In this document: positions 25,264-34,517 of the stretch, piece after piece
Position numbering within the stretch: position 1 is the first letter of the stretch
Layout of the letters: each line of letters starts with the position of its first letter
NCBI GenBank assembly: GCA_036343635.1
Contig: JAYYVF010000067.1
Span: 62,001-126,000 of the forward strand
Direction: 5' to 3'
From: GCA-2693325 sp036343635
Lineage (GTDB): Bacteria > Latescibacterota > UBA2968 > UBA8231
Length of the DNA: 64,000 nucleotides
Position numbers and translations under genes: made by a program
Notes under the pieces: model-generated
The model's input: only the letters and a program-made list of their open reading frames with translations
What the model was told of the DNA's origin: nothing
Databases searched by the model: none

Positions 25264-26057
25264 CAGGCCACAAAGCGTTTACGCAACTTAGTTCTAAGAC
25301 CTAAGACTGCTTTCGTATGTAATTGAGATACTCTTGACTCAGACAATTCGAGCACCTGGCCAATCTCTTTCAAGGTCAATTCCTCATAGTAGTACAACGC
25401 CACAACCAATCGTTCTTGTTCCGCGATTTCACCAATCGAATCTGCGAGTAGATCACGCACCTCTTCTCTTTCTATATTTCCCAAAGCACTAGGTTGATCT
25501 GCGGCACGTAAAGTATCCACTAAGGCAACAGGGCGATCGCTATCTTCACCATAACTCATTTCGTCAAGAGACAATAGAGAAGCCGAACTTACGTCGTCTA
25601 TTATCTGATAGTAAGTTTGCATGTCAACCTCAAGTACAGCGGCAACCTCTTCTTCCGATGGCGACCGACCGAGTTCCCCTTCCAACTTCGACATCGCTCG
25701 CTCTACTTCTCGAGCCCGCGCTCTAGTCGAACGCGGAGCCCAATCCATACCACGAAGTTCGTCTAAGATCGATCCTCGAATTCTTAAGGAAGCATAAGTC
25801 TCAAATTTCACTCCCTTTTCTACATCAAAATTGCTATACGCCTCAATCAATCCTACAACACCAGCATTTACCAAATCATTCATCTCAACAGACCTTGGTA
25901 AACCTATTGCCAACCGTCCTGCAATATACTTCACCAAGGGTATATATTCGACAAGTTCCTTACGAGGATCATTTAATTGGTCATTTTTTTCACCCGACGC
26001 TTTATGCCGAGCATATTTCTTCGTCGCCTTGCTACCTGGAGTTTTATTATCACTCAT
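25263..26057 (-). CDS. fliA: Flagellar sigma factor FliA (sigma-28)
   Basis: FliA/WhiG-type sigma factor of 264 residues that directs RNA polymerase to late flagellar promoters. Region 2 reads PLVKYIAGRLA, MNDLVNAGVVGLIEAYSNFD and FETYASLRIRGSILDELRGMDWAPRSTR; region 4 ends with LTLKEIGQVLELSESRVSQLHTKA, given as the C-terminal 40 residues. I chose ATG at 26057 (GAAAG upstream, just behind the flhG stop) rather than TTG at 26102, which would overlap flhG by 26 bases without a ribosome site. Its target promoter is visible before flagellin. Confidence 0.95.
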   Translation of the reverse strand: MSDNKTPGSKATKKYARHKASGEKNDQLNDPRKELVEYIPLVKYIAGRLAIGLPRSVEMNDLVNAGVVGLIEAYSNFDVEKGVKFETYASLRIRGSILDELRGMDWAPRSTRARAREVERAMSKLEGELGRSPSEEEVAAVLEVDMQTYYQIIDDVSSASLLSLDEMSYGEDSDRPVALVDTLRAADQPSALGNIEREEVRDLLADSIGEIAEQERLVVALYYYEELTLKEIGQVLELSESRVSQLHTKAVLGLRTKLRKRFVA

Positions 26058-26076
26058 GAATATACTTTCAAACGTG

Positions 26077-26892
26077 TTACCGATTGGATTCAGTGTTATC
26101 AAACATCAAAACTCGTTCAAAAAAAGATGAACTGTTATCGTGCCGTGCCGACAGCCAGCGCGTAGCCAACAATTCGATAGCCTCAGCAGCAGGTGGAGCT
26201 GGTTTAAATGTTGCAAATGGAATTTGCCGCTTCACCCCTTCTCTCACATAACGATCCATGGGAATATAACCCAGATTTTCAATTTGCGCTCCAAGAAAAC
26301 GATCCGCTAATTGTGCAAATTTGACTTGGAGGTTTTCAGCCTCCCGTTTTGATTCAACCATATTTGCCAATAAGTGAACCGTAAGATCCTTCTCATGAGC
26401 ATACAACATCTTTAATGAAGCATATGCATCTGCTATTGCCGTGGGATCTGGCGTCACCATTAGCATAATACTATCCGTCGATATCGTAGTTTCAATCGTG
26501 CTAACCCCTAGTCCGGCAGCCGTATCAACAACAATTAATTCAAATTGCCGTTCAAAATCCACTAAAGATTTAGCAACGTTTTCCTTATTTCTTCCCACCA
26601 ACCAATCCAAACCTTGTCCATTACTGGAAGCAGGCAATACACATAGCCCTGAAGGGCATTCGATTGTAGCATCGATCGGCGTACATCTTCCCAACAGAAT
26701 GTCCTCTAACGTAAATTCACTATGAGCACCGGCCAACACAGAACAACTTCCTAATCCAAAATCTGTATCAACGAGCAAAGTCTTAAATCCTATGCGCGAA
26801 ACAGAAACAGCTAAATTATATGCCACGCAACTTTTACCCACTCCCCCTTTCCCACTAGTTATAGCAATTGTTCTATGTTGATCTTCAGACAT
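26077..26892 (-). CDS. flhG: MinD-like ATPase FlhG (YlxH/FleN)
   Basis: ParA/MinD family ATPase of 271 residues that, with FlhF, controls flagellar number and position. The deviant Walker A is SGKGGVGKS near the N-terminus; LLVDTDFGLGS and IVVDTAAGLG are the other nucleotide motifs. ATG at 26892 is supported by AAAGGG; the frame extends further upstream into flhF but without need. Its start overlaps the flhF stop by eight bases. FlhG usually stimulates FlhF GTPase and in some bacteria inhibits the master activator of sigma-54 flagellar genes, which would fit the sigma-54 promoters seen here. Confidence 0.93.
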   Translation of the reverse strand: MSEDQHRTIAITSGKGGVGKSCVAYNLAVSVSRIGFKTLLVDTDFGLGSCSVLAGAHSEFTLEDILLGRCTPIDATIECPSGLCVLPASSNGQGLDWLVGRNKENVAKSLVDFERQFELIVVDTAAGLGVSTIETTISTDSIMLMVTPDPTAIADAYASLKMLYAHEKDLTVHLLANMVESKREAENLQVKFAQLADRFLGAQIENLGYIPMDRYVREGVKRQIPFATFKPAPPAAEAIELLATRWLSARHDNSSSFFERVLMFDNTESNR

Positions 26893-28102
26893 TGTTAAAC
26901 ACCCTTTTACGGTCAAAATCAAGCATATCCGTATACATCTCTCTCATGTCAGCGGGCTCAATCCCCCCTGTAACTTCGCTGCTATTCGAAATATAGGAAG
27001 TTGGTATTTCACTGCAAATTGTCGCACTAAATATTGTTCCAACGCGAGAAACCTGATCCACTTTTGTAAAAAGCAGACGCCTATTGGGAAAAATAGAGCT
27101 TAACTCGATCATATCCATCATATGTTGAAAATCATTAGTAGCATCAAGAACAACATGAACTTCTTGAACATCAACACTACTATAAATTCCCTTTAATTGC
27201 CGGAAACCAACTTCATCGCCACATCCATATCCTGGTGCATCGATAAGAACCAGTTGAGCCTGCTCATAACGATCCAACATGACCTGTATCTCCATGTCAT
27301 CGAAAGCCGTCTCAAAACGAACATCTATTATCTGGGATAACGACTGCAATTGATCAAGCGCACCGATACGGCGATTATCCGAACTAATAATGACAACCCC
27401 GTCTTTTCTTTTTTTTGCAAAACTTCCAGCTATTTTCGCAATCGCAGTTGTCTTCCCAGCTCCCGCAGATCCCAAAAATCCTATAACCTGCCTTTTCTCA
27501 TCAATCCTAAGCCGCCGTAATTCTGGCAACTGAGACTTAAACCAATTTTCCGCTAAAGCATATGTTTCAGCATTTTGTTTTATAATGCTTTTATTATGTT
27601 CATTTGATAAGAAACAAAATAAATTTTCAATTATTTCTTCAGTTATTCCGTTTTTTCGAAAATTATCGCATAATTGATCGATACCCGGAATTTTGTGTGT
27701 GTTATTTTGCTCAGAATTTTTTAATTCATTTTTCCTGTAATTGCCTTGAAGTCGTTTTTCACTAATATCTTCCATTTCGGCCTTAGTGTTATTACGCCAT
27801 TCAACGAAAGAATCCGAGATATCAATACCTTTTTCTGTAAGTACAATATTTTCTGTCGAAACAGTATCCGGATCCAATTTAAGATCAGGAGAAAATCCAG
27901 AAATAATAGACTCCCCATCCTCCGAAGAAATAATCTTATCAATAGCAGCAGTAATTTCGACTTGATGTTGATCACTAGTATTGAATCGACTATTTCGACG
28001 TAGTTGCCTAGTATTTAAAATGACAGCATCATCGCCAAAATCATCTCGAACTTGCTGGAGCGCCTCCGGCATATTCCGAGCTATGTATTTCCGTATTTTC
28101 AT
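26885..28102 (-). CDS. flhF: Flagellar SRP-like GTPase FlhF
   Basis: SRP-type GTPase of 405 residues that sets the place of flagellar assembly. The N-terminus MKIRKYIARNMPEALQQVR is the canonical FlhF start; a basic, poorly conserved linker follows. The NG domain has the P-loop FLGSAGAGKTTAIAK, ISSDNRRIGALDQLQ and LIDAPGYG. Starting at 28102, the gene overlaps the end of flhA by about 60 bases, more than the few-base overlaps elsewhere in the operon, but the conserved N-terminus leaves little choice. Confidence 0.93.
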   Translation of the reverse strand: MKIRKYIARNMPEALQQVRDDFGDDAVILNTRQLRRNSRFNTSDQHQVEITAAIDKIISSEDGESIISGFSPDLKLDPDTVSTENIVLTEKGIDISDSFVEWRNNTKAEMEDISEKRLQGNYRKNELKNSEQNNTHKIPGIDQLCDNFRKNGITEEIIENLFCFLSNEHNKSIIKQNAETYALAENWFKSQLPELRRLRIDEKRQVIGFLGSAGAGKTTAIAKIAGSFAKKRKDGVVIISSDNRRIGALDQLQSLSQIIDVRFETAFDDMEIQVMLDRYEQAQLVLIDAPGYGCGDEVGFRQLKGIYSSVDVQEVHVVLDATNDFQHMMDMIELSSIFPNRRLLFTKVDQVSRVGTIFSATICSEIPTSYISNSSEVTGGIEPADMREMYTDMLDFDRKRVFNNV

Positions 28103-30152
28103 ATTCATCCAGAGCAATTGTACCCACAGAAGTTATATCAACATCTGGGGCAATTTCGTTATAAGAAATAATGTGTAAGGTAGGAAAATTAGCTACTGTT
28201 AGTTTTCGAAATGCAAGACGAATTTGTGGAGATGCCAATACAGTGGGTTGTTGACCGTTAGCAACCATATCATCAATAAGACTTGTCAAAACCCCGAATA
28301 TTTCACTAGTAATCCCTTGATCTAGTGCAACCATAATTCCCGATGGAGTACTTTGCACAGATTCTGCCATTACGTTCTCCAAATTTCCGTCTATTGTCAG
28401 TGCGGAAATCGACTGATCAACTGAATCCTTCAACAACATGTTGCAAATCGAACGTCGTAAAGCGGTGCGCACATATTCACTAAGAACTTCTACGTCATTA
28501 ATCTGTGAATATTCTGATAGGACTTCTAAAATAGAGCGCAAATCTTTGATCGGCACTCGCTCCGCTAACAAAATCTGAAGCACTCTCTGTAGCTTCCCAA
28601 CAGCCTCAGAATCTGGTAACAATTCCTCTACAACATTAGGATAACTTTGCTTGAGTTCATCAATTAAGTTCTGAGTTTCATGCCGGCCCAGTAATTCGTG
28701 GGCATGCGAATTTACAACCTCTGTCAAATGAGTAGCCAATATTGCCACAGGCTCAACGACATTATATCCCAAAAGTTCCGCTTGCTCCCTTTGAGACGGC
28801 AAAATCCATTTAGCCGGTAAACCGAACACTGGATCTATTGCTTCTCCACCCTCTATGGTTCCTTCTGCCGAACCAGGATCAATAGCTAATAGTTCTTTCG
28901 TACGCAGGTCTCCACTTGCCACAGAGTTGCCCTTAACCCTAATATGGTATTCACTAGGTTGTAGTTCCGTACTATCACGAACTCGAACAGGCGGAGCCAC
29001 AAACCCCATTTCCATAGCGGCAACTTTACGAATCTGGACAATCCGCTCAATCAATTCTCCTCCCTGATTTGCATCCACTAACGGTACCAGTTGGTAACCT
29101 ACTTGTACCTCTAATTGATCTAATCTAAGATAGTCTTCCGGCCGTTCCTCATATTCCTGAGATTCATTATTCAATTCAATTTCGGTTTGCGCTTGCTGTT
29201 TTTGTTGCCTTACAACCAACGAAATAGCAATTAGTACAAAACCAATTGCTATGAATGGCCAAGTTGGCAATCCTGGAATTAACCCCAAGCCTACCAACAT
29301 AACTCCGGCGATCAGCCCCGCCTGCGGTTTCCCTGTTAATTGTTTGTTTATATCGGTGCCCATATTATTATCACCAGTAGCACGCGTAACAATTATACCG
29401 GCTGCCGTAGATGTAATAAGAGCTGGTATCTGCGTTACTAGACCATCACCGACAGTTAACAACGTATAGGTCTCCAGCGCTTGGGCTAGACTCAGATCAC
29501 GTTGAAAAACACCAATTGCAAATCCACCGATAATATTAATTAATGTGATAAGAATTCCCGCAATAGCATCACCGCGCACAAATTTACTTGCACCATCCAT
29601 GTTCCCATAAAAATCTGCCTCTCGAGATATTTCTTCCCGACGCAGAGTAGCTTGCTGTTCATCTATCAATCCCGCATTCAAATCTGCATCAATTGCCATC
29701 TGCTTACCTGGCATTGCATCTAGCGTAAACCGAGCTGCTACTTCAGCAACACGTCCAGTGCCTTTAGTTATAACTAAAAATTGAATAAGAATGACTATTA
29801 CGAATATGATAAACCCTAACACATAATTTCCTCTAACCACTACATCGCCAAATGCCTGAATTAAGCGCCCCGCATCAGCCTCACTCAAAATCAAACGAGT
29901 AGAAGCAACATTTAACGATAGGCGGAACAAGGTCATTACCAATAGCAACCCCGGAAAGACCGAGAGTTCCAAAGGAGCCGTAATGTAAATTGTTAACATT
30001 AAAACCAGTAATGCTATACTAATATTTAAGGTTAGCAAAAAATCAAGGACATAGGTCGGTAGCGGTACAATCATAACCGCGAGAATCGTTATAATACCAA
30101 TGGCCACCAAAACATCTGTGTGGCGAGAAAGAATATTCAACCATCTAAACAT
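28041..30152 (-). CDS. flhA: Flagellar export gate protein FlhA
   Basis: Export gate component of 703 residues. The N-terminal half has about eight helices with family motifs (LNISIALLVLML, FPGLLLVMTLFRLSLNVASTR, GADAIAG-type loop as RGDAIAGILIT). The C-terminal cytoplasmic half has LDQLEVQVGY and QILLAERVPIKDLRSILE. ATG at 30152 is chosen because GGAG lies eight bases before it; a TTG four codons upstream overlaps that site. It follows flhB by 30 bases. Confidence 0.97.
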   Translation of the reverse strand: MFRWLNILSRHTDVLVAIGIITILAVMIVPLPTYVLDFLLTLNISIALLVLMLTIYITAPLELSVFPGLLLVMTLFRLSLNVASTRLILSEADAGRLIQAFGDVVVRGNYVLGFIIFVIVILIQFLVITKGTGRVAEVAARFTLDAMPGKQMAIDADLNAGLIDEQQATLRREEISREADFYGNMDGASKFVRGDAIAGILITLINIIGGFAIGVFQRDLSLAQALETYTLLTVGDGLVTQIPALITSTAAGIIVTRATGDNNMGTDINKQLTGKPQAGLIAGVMLVGLGLIPGLPTWPFIAIGFVLIAISLVVRQQKQQAQTEIELNNESQEYEERPEDYLRLDQLEVQVGYQLVPLVDANQGGELIERIVQIRKVAAMEMGFVAPPVRVRDSTELQPSEYHIRVKGNSVASGDLRTKELLAIDPGSAEGTIEGGEAIDPVFGLPAKWILPSQREQAELLGYNVVEPVAILATHLTEVVNSHAHELLGRHETQNLIDELKQSYPNVVEELLPDSEAVGKLQRVLQILLAERVPIKDLRSILEVLSEYSQINDVEVLSEYVRTALRRSICNMLLKDSVDQSISALTIDGNLENVMAESVQSTPSGIMVALDQGITSEIFGVLTSLIDDMVANGQQPTVLASPQIRLAFRKLTVANFPTLHIISYNEIAPDVDITSVGTIALDEYENTEIHSSEYAGGAPASSR

Positions 30153-30182
30153 GTTTTTCTCCAATAAAGTACCTACCTAATA

Positions 30183-31256
30183 TCATAATTCTACATCTCT
30201 GCGCTTAAGTTGAAAGACAAATGCCAAGACTTGTGCAACTGCCTTGAATAGATCCTCTGGGATCTCATCACCAATACGCACAGCTTTAAATAAAGCCCTT
30301 GCCAACGGTTTATTCTCTACTAGAGGAATTCCGACCTGGCGACCTAACTCTTTTATACGCTCTGCGACTAACCGTTGACCTTTGGCCAGCACAAGAGGAG
30401 CCTGCATATTCTCAATATCATATTTTAGTGCTACCGCAACATGTGTTGGATTTGTAATAATAACATCCGCGGTTGCAACGTCGTCCATCATCCGCTTTCT
30501 AGACATTTCACGTTGCAAATTACGCACCCGAGCAGTAATAAGTGGATCACCCTCTTGCTGCTTAAATTCTTCTTTTACCTGCTGACGCGTCATCCGTAAG
30601 TTCTTCTCATAATCCCAACGCTGAAATACATAGTCCAAAAGAGCCATGATAAGGAGGAGCAACACAATACGAAAAAACAATGTCAATATTAAGCTACCAC
30701 TAGACAGAAATATTTGCCCTACACCTAGATCCATATAGGATACAACACTTTCGAGTTCTCCTTTTACCGTGAAATACGTCATAATCGCCACGGCTGCTAT
30801 TTTGAATAAACCTTTTAGTAGTTCAACTAATCCCTTACTAGAAAAAATTCGTTTGATACCACTCAATGGACTTATTCGGTTAGCTTTCGGAATTAGCGGA
30901 TCAGCAGAAAAAAGAATCCCGACCTGGGCAAAATTAACTAACAATGCTGCTAAAACTAGTAGCACAATCAACGGTCCTACAATTAGCACGTAATGATTAA
31001 ACCAAGTTTCTAGTACATTTGTCACGTTTGTGGGAGTTAATTCAACAAAGACAGCATTTGACAGTACGTCCACCATAAAGAAACTCAGTTTGGTATACAT
31101 ATAGGATCCCAAGCCACCCAAGGCTAATACACCAGCCAACAAAATAGCGACGGAACTCAATTCACTACTACGGGCTACCTGTCCTTTGTTTCGTGCTTCC
31201 TCACGCCTTTTAGGCGTCGCTTGTTCAGTTTTCTCCTGAGATGATTCTTCAGCCAT
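30183..31256 (-). CDS. flhB: Flagellar export switch protein FlhB
   Basis: Substrate-specificity switch of the flagellar export gate, 357 residues. It starts with SSQEKTEQATPKRREEARNK, the hallmark of FlhB, followed by four membrane helices. The cytoplasmic domain holds the autocleavage motif NPTH (269-272), and the C-terminal AFVFQLKR is family-typical. Cleavage at NPTH switches export from rod/hook to filament substrates. It sits between fliR (12-base gap) and flhA. Confidence 0.97.
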   Translation of the reverse strand: MAEESSQEKTEQATPKRREEARNKGQVARSSELSSVAILLAGVLALGGLGSYMYTKLSFFMVDVLSNAVFVELTPTNVTNVLETWFNHYVLIVGPLIVLLVLAALLVNFAQVGILFSADPLIPKANRISPLSGIKRIFSSKGLVELLKGLFKIAAVAIMTYFTVKGELESVVSYMDLGVGQIFLSSGSLILTLFFRIVLLLLIMALLDYVFQRWDYEKNLRMTRQQVKEEFKQQEGDPLITARVRNLQREMSRKRMMDDVATADVIITNPTHVAVALKYDIENMQAPLVLAKGQRLVAERIKELGRQVGIPLVENKPLARALFKAVRIGDEIPEDLFKAVAQVLAFVFQLKRRDVEL

Positions 31257-31267
31257 TTTTTAGATTC

Positions 31268-32047
31268 CTATCCAAAAAAATCAAGAATAGCGTACATATC
31301 GCGTTCTAGAACAATCAGAGATTTTTGGAGCAAAATGTTAAATAGCGGCAAAGACGCTACCAATACGAAAAGTCCAACAGCTAGTTGAACAGGAAATCCC
31401 ACAATAAAAACGTTCATTTGTGGAACAGTACGCGCTAAAATTCCCATTGCGACAGTTACTGCAAATAGGGCCAAAATTATTGGCGCACTGATTTTTATAG
31501 CGATTATAAATGTTGTGGAAGTCAATTGAATTATTTTTTGGCCTACTGAAGCTTTTAATACTACTCCCGCTAAAGGCACCGCTTCAAAACTCGCCATCAA
31601 GCCGTTAAGTATTAAGTGATGTCCATCTAAGCAAAGGACCAAAAGAGTGGCCAAAATATTCAAAAATTGACCTATAATTGAAACCTGTTCATTAGATTGT
31701 GGGTCTAAAATATTTACAATCCCAAATCCCATTTGCAATCCTGCTATCTGTCCAGCAAACTGAATCCCAATAAATAATAGCAGGACTGTAAAACCTATTA
31801 CAGTCCCCAAGAATACTTCACGAATCAGCACCAAGGAATAAGGCAATAATCCCTCTGGGATAACGAATGGCGTATCTAAAACAGACGGGAAAATGACTAG
31901 CGAAACCATAAAAGCCAGACCGATTTTAGCACGAGCAAGATACTGCCGTCCACCAAAAATTGGTGCTACTATCAATAACGCGCTTACGCGAAGTAGCACG
32001 AACAGAAAGACATGAAATTGATTCAACCAATATTCCACCTGGTTCAC
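31268..32047 (-). CDS. fliR: Flagellar export gate protein FliR
   Basis: Integral membrane protein of 259 residues with about six helices, part of the FliPQR export pore. Family motifs are VFLFVLLRVSALL near the N-terminus and GIQFAGQIAGLQMGFGIVNILDP in the middle (about residues 93-115). The start is GTG directly after the fliQ stop, with an AGG site inside the end of fliQ, which points to translational coupling. Confidence 0.95.
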   Translation of the reverse strand: MNQVEYWLNQFHVFLFVLLRVSALLIVAPIFGGRQYLARAKIGLAFMVSLVIFPSVLDTPFVIPEGLLPYSLVLIREVFLGTVIGFTVLLLFIGIQFAGQIAGLQMGFGIVNILDPQSNEQVSIIGQFLNILATLLVLCLDGHHLILNGLMASFEAVPLAGVVLKASVGQKIIQLTSTTFIIAIKISAPIILALFAVTVAMGILARTVPQMNVFIVGFPVQLAVGLFVLVASLPLFNILLQKSLIVLERDMYAILDFFG

Positions 32048-32317
32048 CTATCCATTCAATGTCGGGATACTGGAAAATAGATTCACGGTAAAATCTACCA
32101 TCCTGCGAATTGTCCAAGGTAACATGATCGATACGATCATTGCCACAGCCACTATTTTTGGTATAAAAGTTAGAGTCATCTCATGCACTTGGGTAACCGC
32201 TTGAAAGATGCTCACTGCAAGCCCCACAACTAAAGCTACAGCCAACGTTGGACCTGCCACATAAAGCACTAGCATCAGCGTATCTTGACCAAGCTGTACA
32301 ATGTATTCAGGAGTCAT
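32048..32317 (-). CDS. fliQ: Flagellar export gate protein FliQ
   Basis: Small pore component of 89 residues with two helices. The first helix follows GQDTLMLVLYVAGPTL; the second contains IVAVAMIVSIMLPWTIRRMV. VGLAVSIFQAVTQVHEMTL is the most conserved stretch of the family. Length is standard. It lies 16 bases behind fliP and directly abuts fliR. Confidence 0.96.
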   Translation of the reverse strand: MTPEYIVQLGQDTLMLVLYVAGPTLAVALVVGLAVSIFQAVTQVHEMTLTFIPKIVAVAMIVSIMLPWTIRRMVDFTVNLFSSIPTLNG

Positions 32318-32333
32318 TACAAAAATCCTTATT

Positions 32334-33104
32334 TTACCGAAAACTGTTTACTAAAGATTGAATCAATAAATTCCATCCATCGACAAGGACAAAAAGCAAT
32401 ATTTTGAATGGCAGAGAAACAACAATCGGCGGTAACATCATCATCCCCATAGACAACAAAATACTCGACACAACTAAGTCAATAACGAGAAATGGAACGA
32501 ACAAAATGAACCCGATCTGGAATGCGGTCCTGAGTTCGCTAATAATAAAACTTGGAATAAGAATCGTATTAGGTATTTCAGATCTATTGCGTGGCTGAGA
32601 AATCCGGGCCATTCTCACAAACAAAGCCATATCTTTTTCCCTTGTTTGTTTCAGCATAAATTCACGTATCGGTTCCATGGCCTCATCAATGGCTACGGTA
32701 TAAGATATTTCATCTTCTATCAGCGGCTGGATTGCGTTGTCATTGACTTTGTCCCAAACAGGTGCCATGACAAAAAATGTCAAAAATAGAGATAGGCCTA
32801 TTAAAAGCTGATTAGGCGGCATTTGCTGGGTTCCAATAGCCATTCGTAAAAAAGAGAGTACCACAACAATACGTGTGAAAGATGTCATCATTATTAATAT
32901 TGAGGGAGCTAATGATAGAATCGTAAGCAGAAAAATAATTTGCAAAGAGACCGCCGCATCACCACCATTTTCAGTCTCTTCTACTTGCAGACTAATCTTG
33001 GGTAAAGATTGAGCATAAGATTCTTCCGAAATAATAGACATCGATATAATGGCAAACAATGCTACATGCCAAATTTTGATTCCACTGCCTCCGAGAATGT
33101 TCAT
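32334..33104 (-). CDS. fliP: Flagellar export gate protein FliP
   Basis: Pore component of 256 residues. The N-terminal helix is a cleavable signal (to about residue 31, AQS), as is usual in FliP. Family signatures are SFTRIVVVLSFLRMAIGTQQMPPNQ (about 76-100), FMVMAPVW as FFVMAPVWDKV, and IDLVVSSILLSMGMMMLPP. The ATG overlaps the fliO stop (ATGA). Confidence 0.97.
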   Translation of the reverse strand: MNILGGSGIKIWHVALFAIISMSIISEESYAQSLPKISLQVEETENGGDAAVSLQIIFLLTILSLAPSILIMMTSFTRIVVVLSFLRMAIGTQQMPPNQLLIGLSLFLTFFVMAPVWDKVNDNAIQPLIEDEISYTVAIDEAMEPIREFMLKQTREKDMALFVRMARISQPRNRSEIPNTILIPSFIISELRTAFQIGFILFVPFLVIDLVVSSILLSMGMMMLPPIVVSLPFKILLFVLVDGWNLLIQSLVNSFR

Positions 33105-33703
33105 TTCACGCCGTCTGGCCCAGGATTTAAAATACCCTTCAATTGGCTCGCAAAACCTGCCGAGATAGGTAGATCAGGCAAATCTATCTCGCTATTCTTC
33201 CATTCAGCAATTTTTGAGACTGCTTCATCTGTAACACCTAGTGCGAACGTCCGACCACTAATTTCCACAAGGAAAATGGCCGTTTTCGAACCCAGGTAAG
33301 TCCTTTCAACCACCTTTATTAATTGATTATCCACTCCGAATTTTCGGCCCAAAACACTCTTTTTCAATAATCGAGCCGATCCCCATGCAAGTAAAACTAC
33401 TGCACTCAAACCAGCAGCTAATTTGAAAAAGATACTCCAGAGATCCCCGTCGTTATCTGACATATGATCGGGATAATCAATTGGTTCGTTAGATTTGTTT
33501 CCGACAGGATCAAAAGAGCCGGTAGGCTTCGTTTCTACCAGCGAACCATCATCCAATAAAGCAGTCGAATCAGGACTTATTGCAGTTAGGTCCTGGGAGG
33601 GAGGTTGCATTTCTCCAGAAACATTCGTGCATAGTAAAAAGGTATCCAATACCAATACTATCATGAATACTATACGTAATTTAGTTGAATACTTAAATTC
33701 CAT
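33101..33703 (-). CDS. fliO: Flagellar biosynthesis protein FliO
   Basis: Assembly chaperone of the FliP pore, 200 residues. A signal-like N-terminus and an acidic periplasmic segment (about 30-85) come before a single membrane helix (about 88-108) and a cytoplasmic FliO/FliZ domain (LIKVVERTYLGSKTAIFLVEI, FALGVTDEAV). It is the first gene behind the sigma-54 promoter at 33741-33756, with a short untranslated leader of about 27 bases. Confidence 0.88.
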   Translation of the reverse strand: MEFKYSTKLRIVFMIVLVLDTFLLCTNVSGEMQPPSQDLTAISPDSTALLDDGSLVETKPTGSFDPVGNKSNEPIDYPDHMSDNDGDLWSIFFKLAAGLSAVVLLAWGSARLLKKSVLGRKFGVDNQLIKVVERTYLGSKTAIFLVEISGRTFALGVTDEAVSKIAEWKNSEIDLPDLPISAGFASQLKGILNPGPDGVK

Positions 33704-33740
33704 GTCACCCCACTCTTAATGTGTTTCGTCACAAGAGTAT

Positions 33741-33756
33741 AGCAACATATATGCCA
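33741..33756 (-). promoter_or_regulatory. Sigma-54 promoter before fliO
   Basis: Read on the minus strand the sequence is TGGCATATATGTTGCT. The sigma-54 consensus is TGGCAC-N5-TTGCW with the GG and GC ten bases apart, and this fits except for one base. The transcript would start near 33730 and run through fliO to fliA and the HDOD gene. An enhancer-binding activator is required and must be encoded outside the window. Confidence 0.8.
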
Positions 33757-33967
33757 TTTTATTTAAACAAACTGGGGAAAAAGAGGGGCTTATTAAATTG
33801 AACGATTCCTATGGGATCGGTTGGGAGAAAAGCATATAAATACTTGTTATTAATAAAGGTTATGGCAATGTTTTTTAGGGAGTTACATTCGAAAATTGTT
33901 TTACCTACCCCCAAGGCACAATATTCCTACACAGAGAAATAATTTCTATAAATACATAAAGAATTAA

Positions 33968-34480
33968 TTATAGATCAGCAACATTCCCCAAAATTTCAGT
34001 AATTCGCACACCAAAATTCTCAGAAACAGTTACTACTTCTCCACGGGCAAATAGCTTCCCATTAACTAGTACATCAACAGATTCCCCCACCTGCTTGTCT
34101 AATTCAACCACAGACTGCTCTCCCAAACCAAGCACTGATTGCATAGTTTGTCGAGAACGCCCTAGCTCAATCGTTACATTTAAATCCACATCCATCAATC
34201 TTGCTACATTAACAGGCATCGCCGACCTATCAATAGCAGCGTTTGCATCTGTCAGCGAGGAAGTAACTTCATCACCAATTCCACCGTCACCTCCATCTTC
34301 TAGAGCCGCGAGCATCTCCGTCTCCAGGGCCGACTCTTCTGATGACGAAGCATCACTATCTCCATCTGAATCCGATTCGTCCGCTGAGGTCTCACCACCT
34401 CCATTCGCTTCATCAGGATTTTCATCATTTTCTATATCTGAACTAAGTTCGTCTTCTGAAGTTTCATCTTCTTCGGCCAT
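33968..34480 (-). CDS. fliN: Flagellar motor switch protein FliN
   Basis: C-ring protein of 170 residues. The C-terminal 80 residues are the FliN/SpoA domain (VNVARLMDVDLNVTIELGRS, LGLGEQSVVELDK, VNGKLFARGEVV, FGVRITEI). The N-terminal 80 are very acidic and rich in Ser, Asp and Glu with little hydrophobic content, so probably disordered. ATG at 34480 has GGGAG eight bases upstream; the ATG at 34495 has none. It is the last gene of the flgB block; a gap of 264 bases with a sigma-54 promoter separates it from fliO. Confidence 0.93.
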   Translation of the reverse strand: MAEEDETSEDELSSDIENDENPDEANGGGETSADESDSDGDSDASSSEESALETEMLAALEDGGDGGIGDEVTSSLTDANAAIDRSAMPVNVARLMDVDLNVTIELGRSRQTMQSVLGLGEQSVVELDKQVGESVDVLVNGKLFARGEVVTVSENFGVRITEILGNVADL

Positions 34481-34517
34481 GTCTTTTTCTCCCATCTAAC
34501 ACGATTTAATATCTATC

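Noticed and set aside
26058..26102. Fifteen-codon N-terminal extension of FliA from a TTG
   Set aside because: It would overlap flhG and has no ribosome site; the ATG at 26057 gives a normal FliA length.
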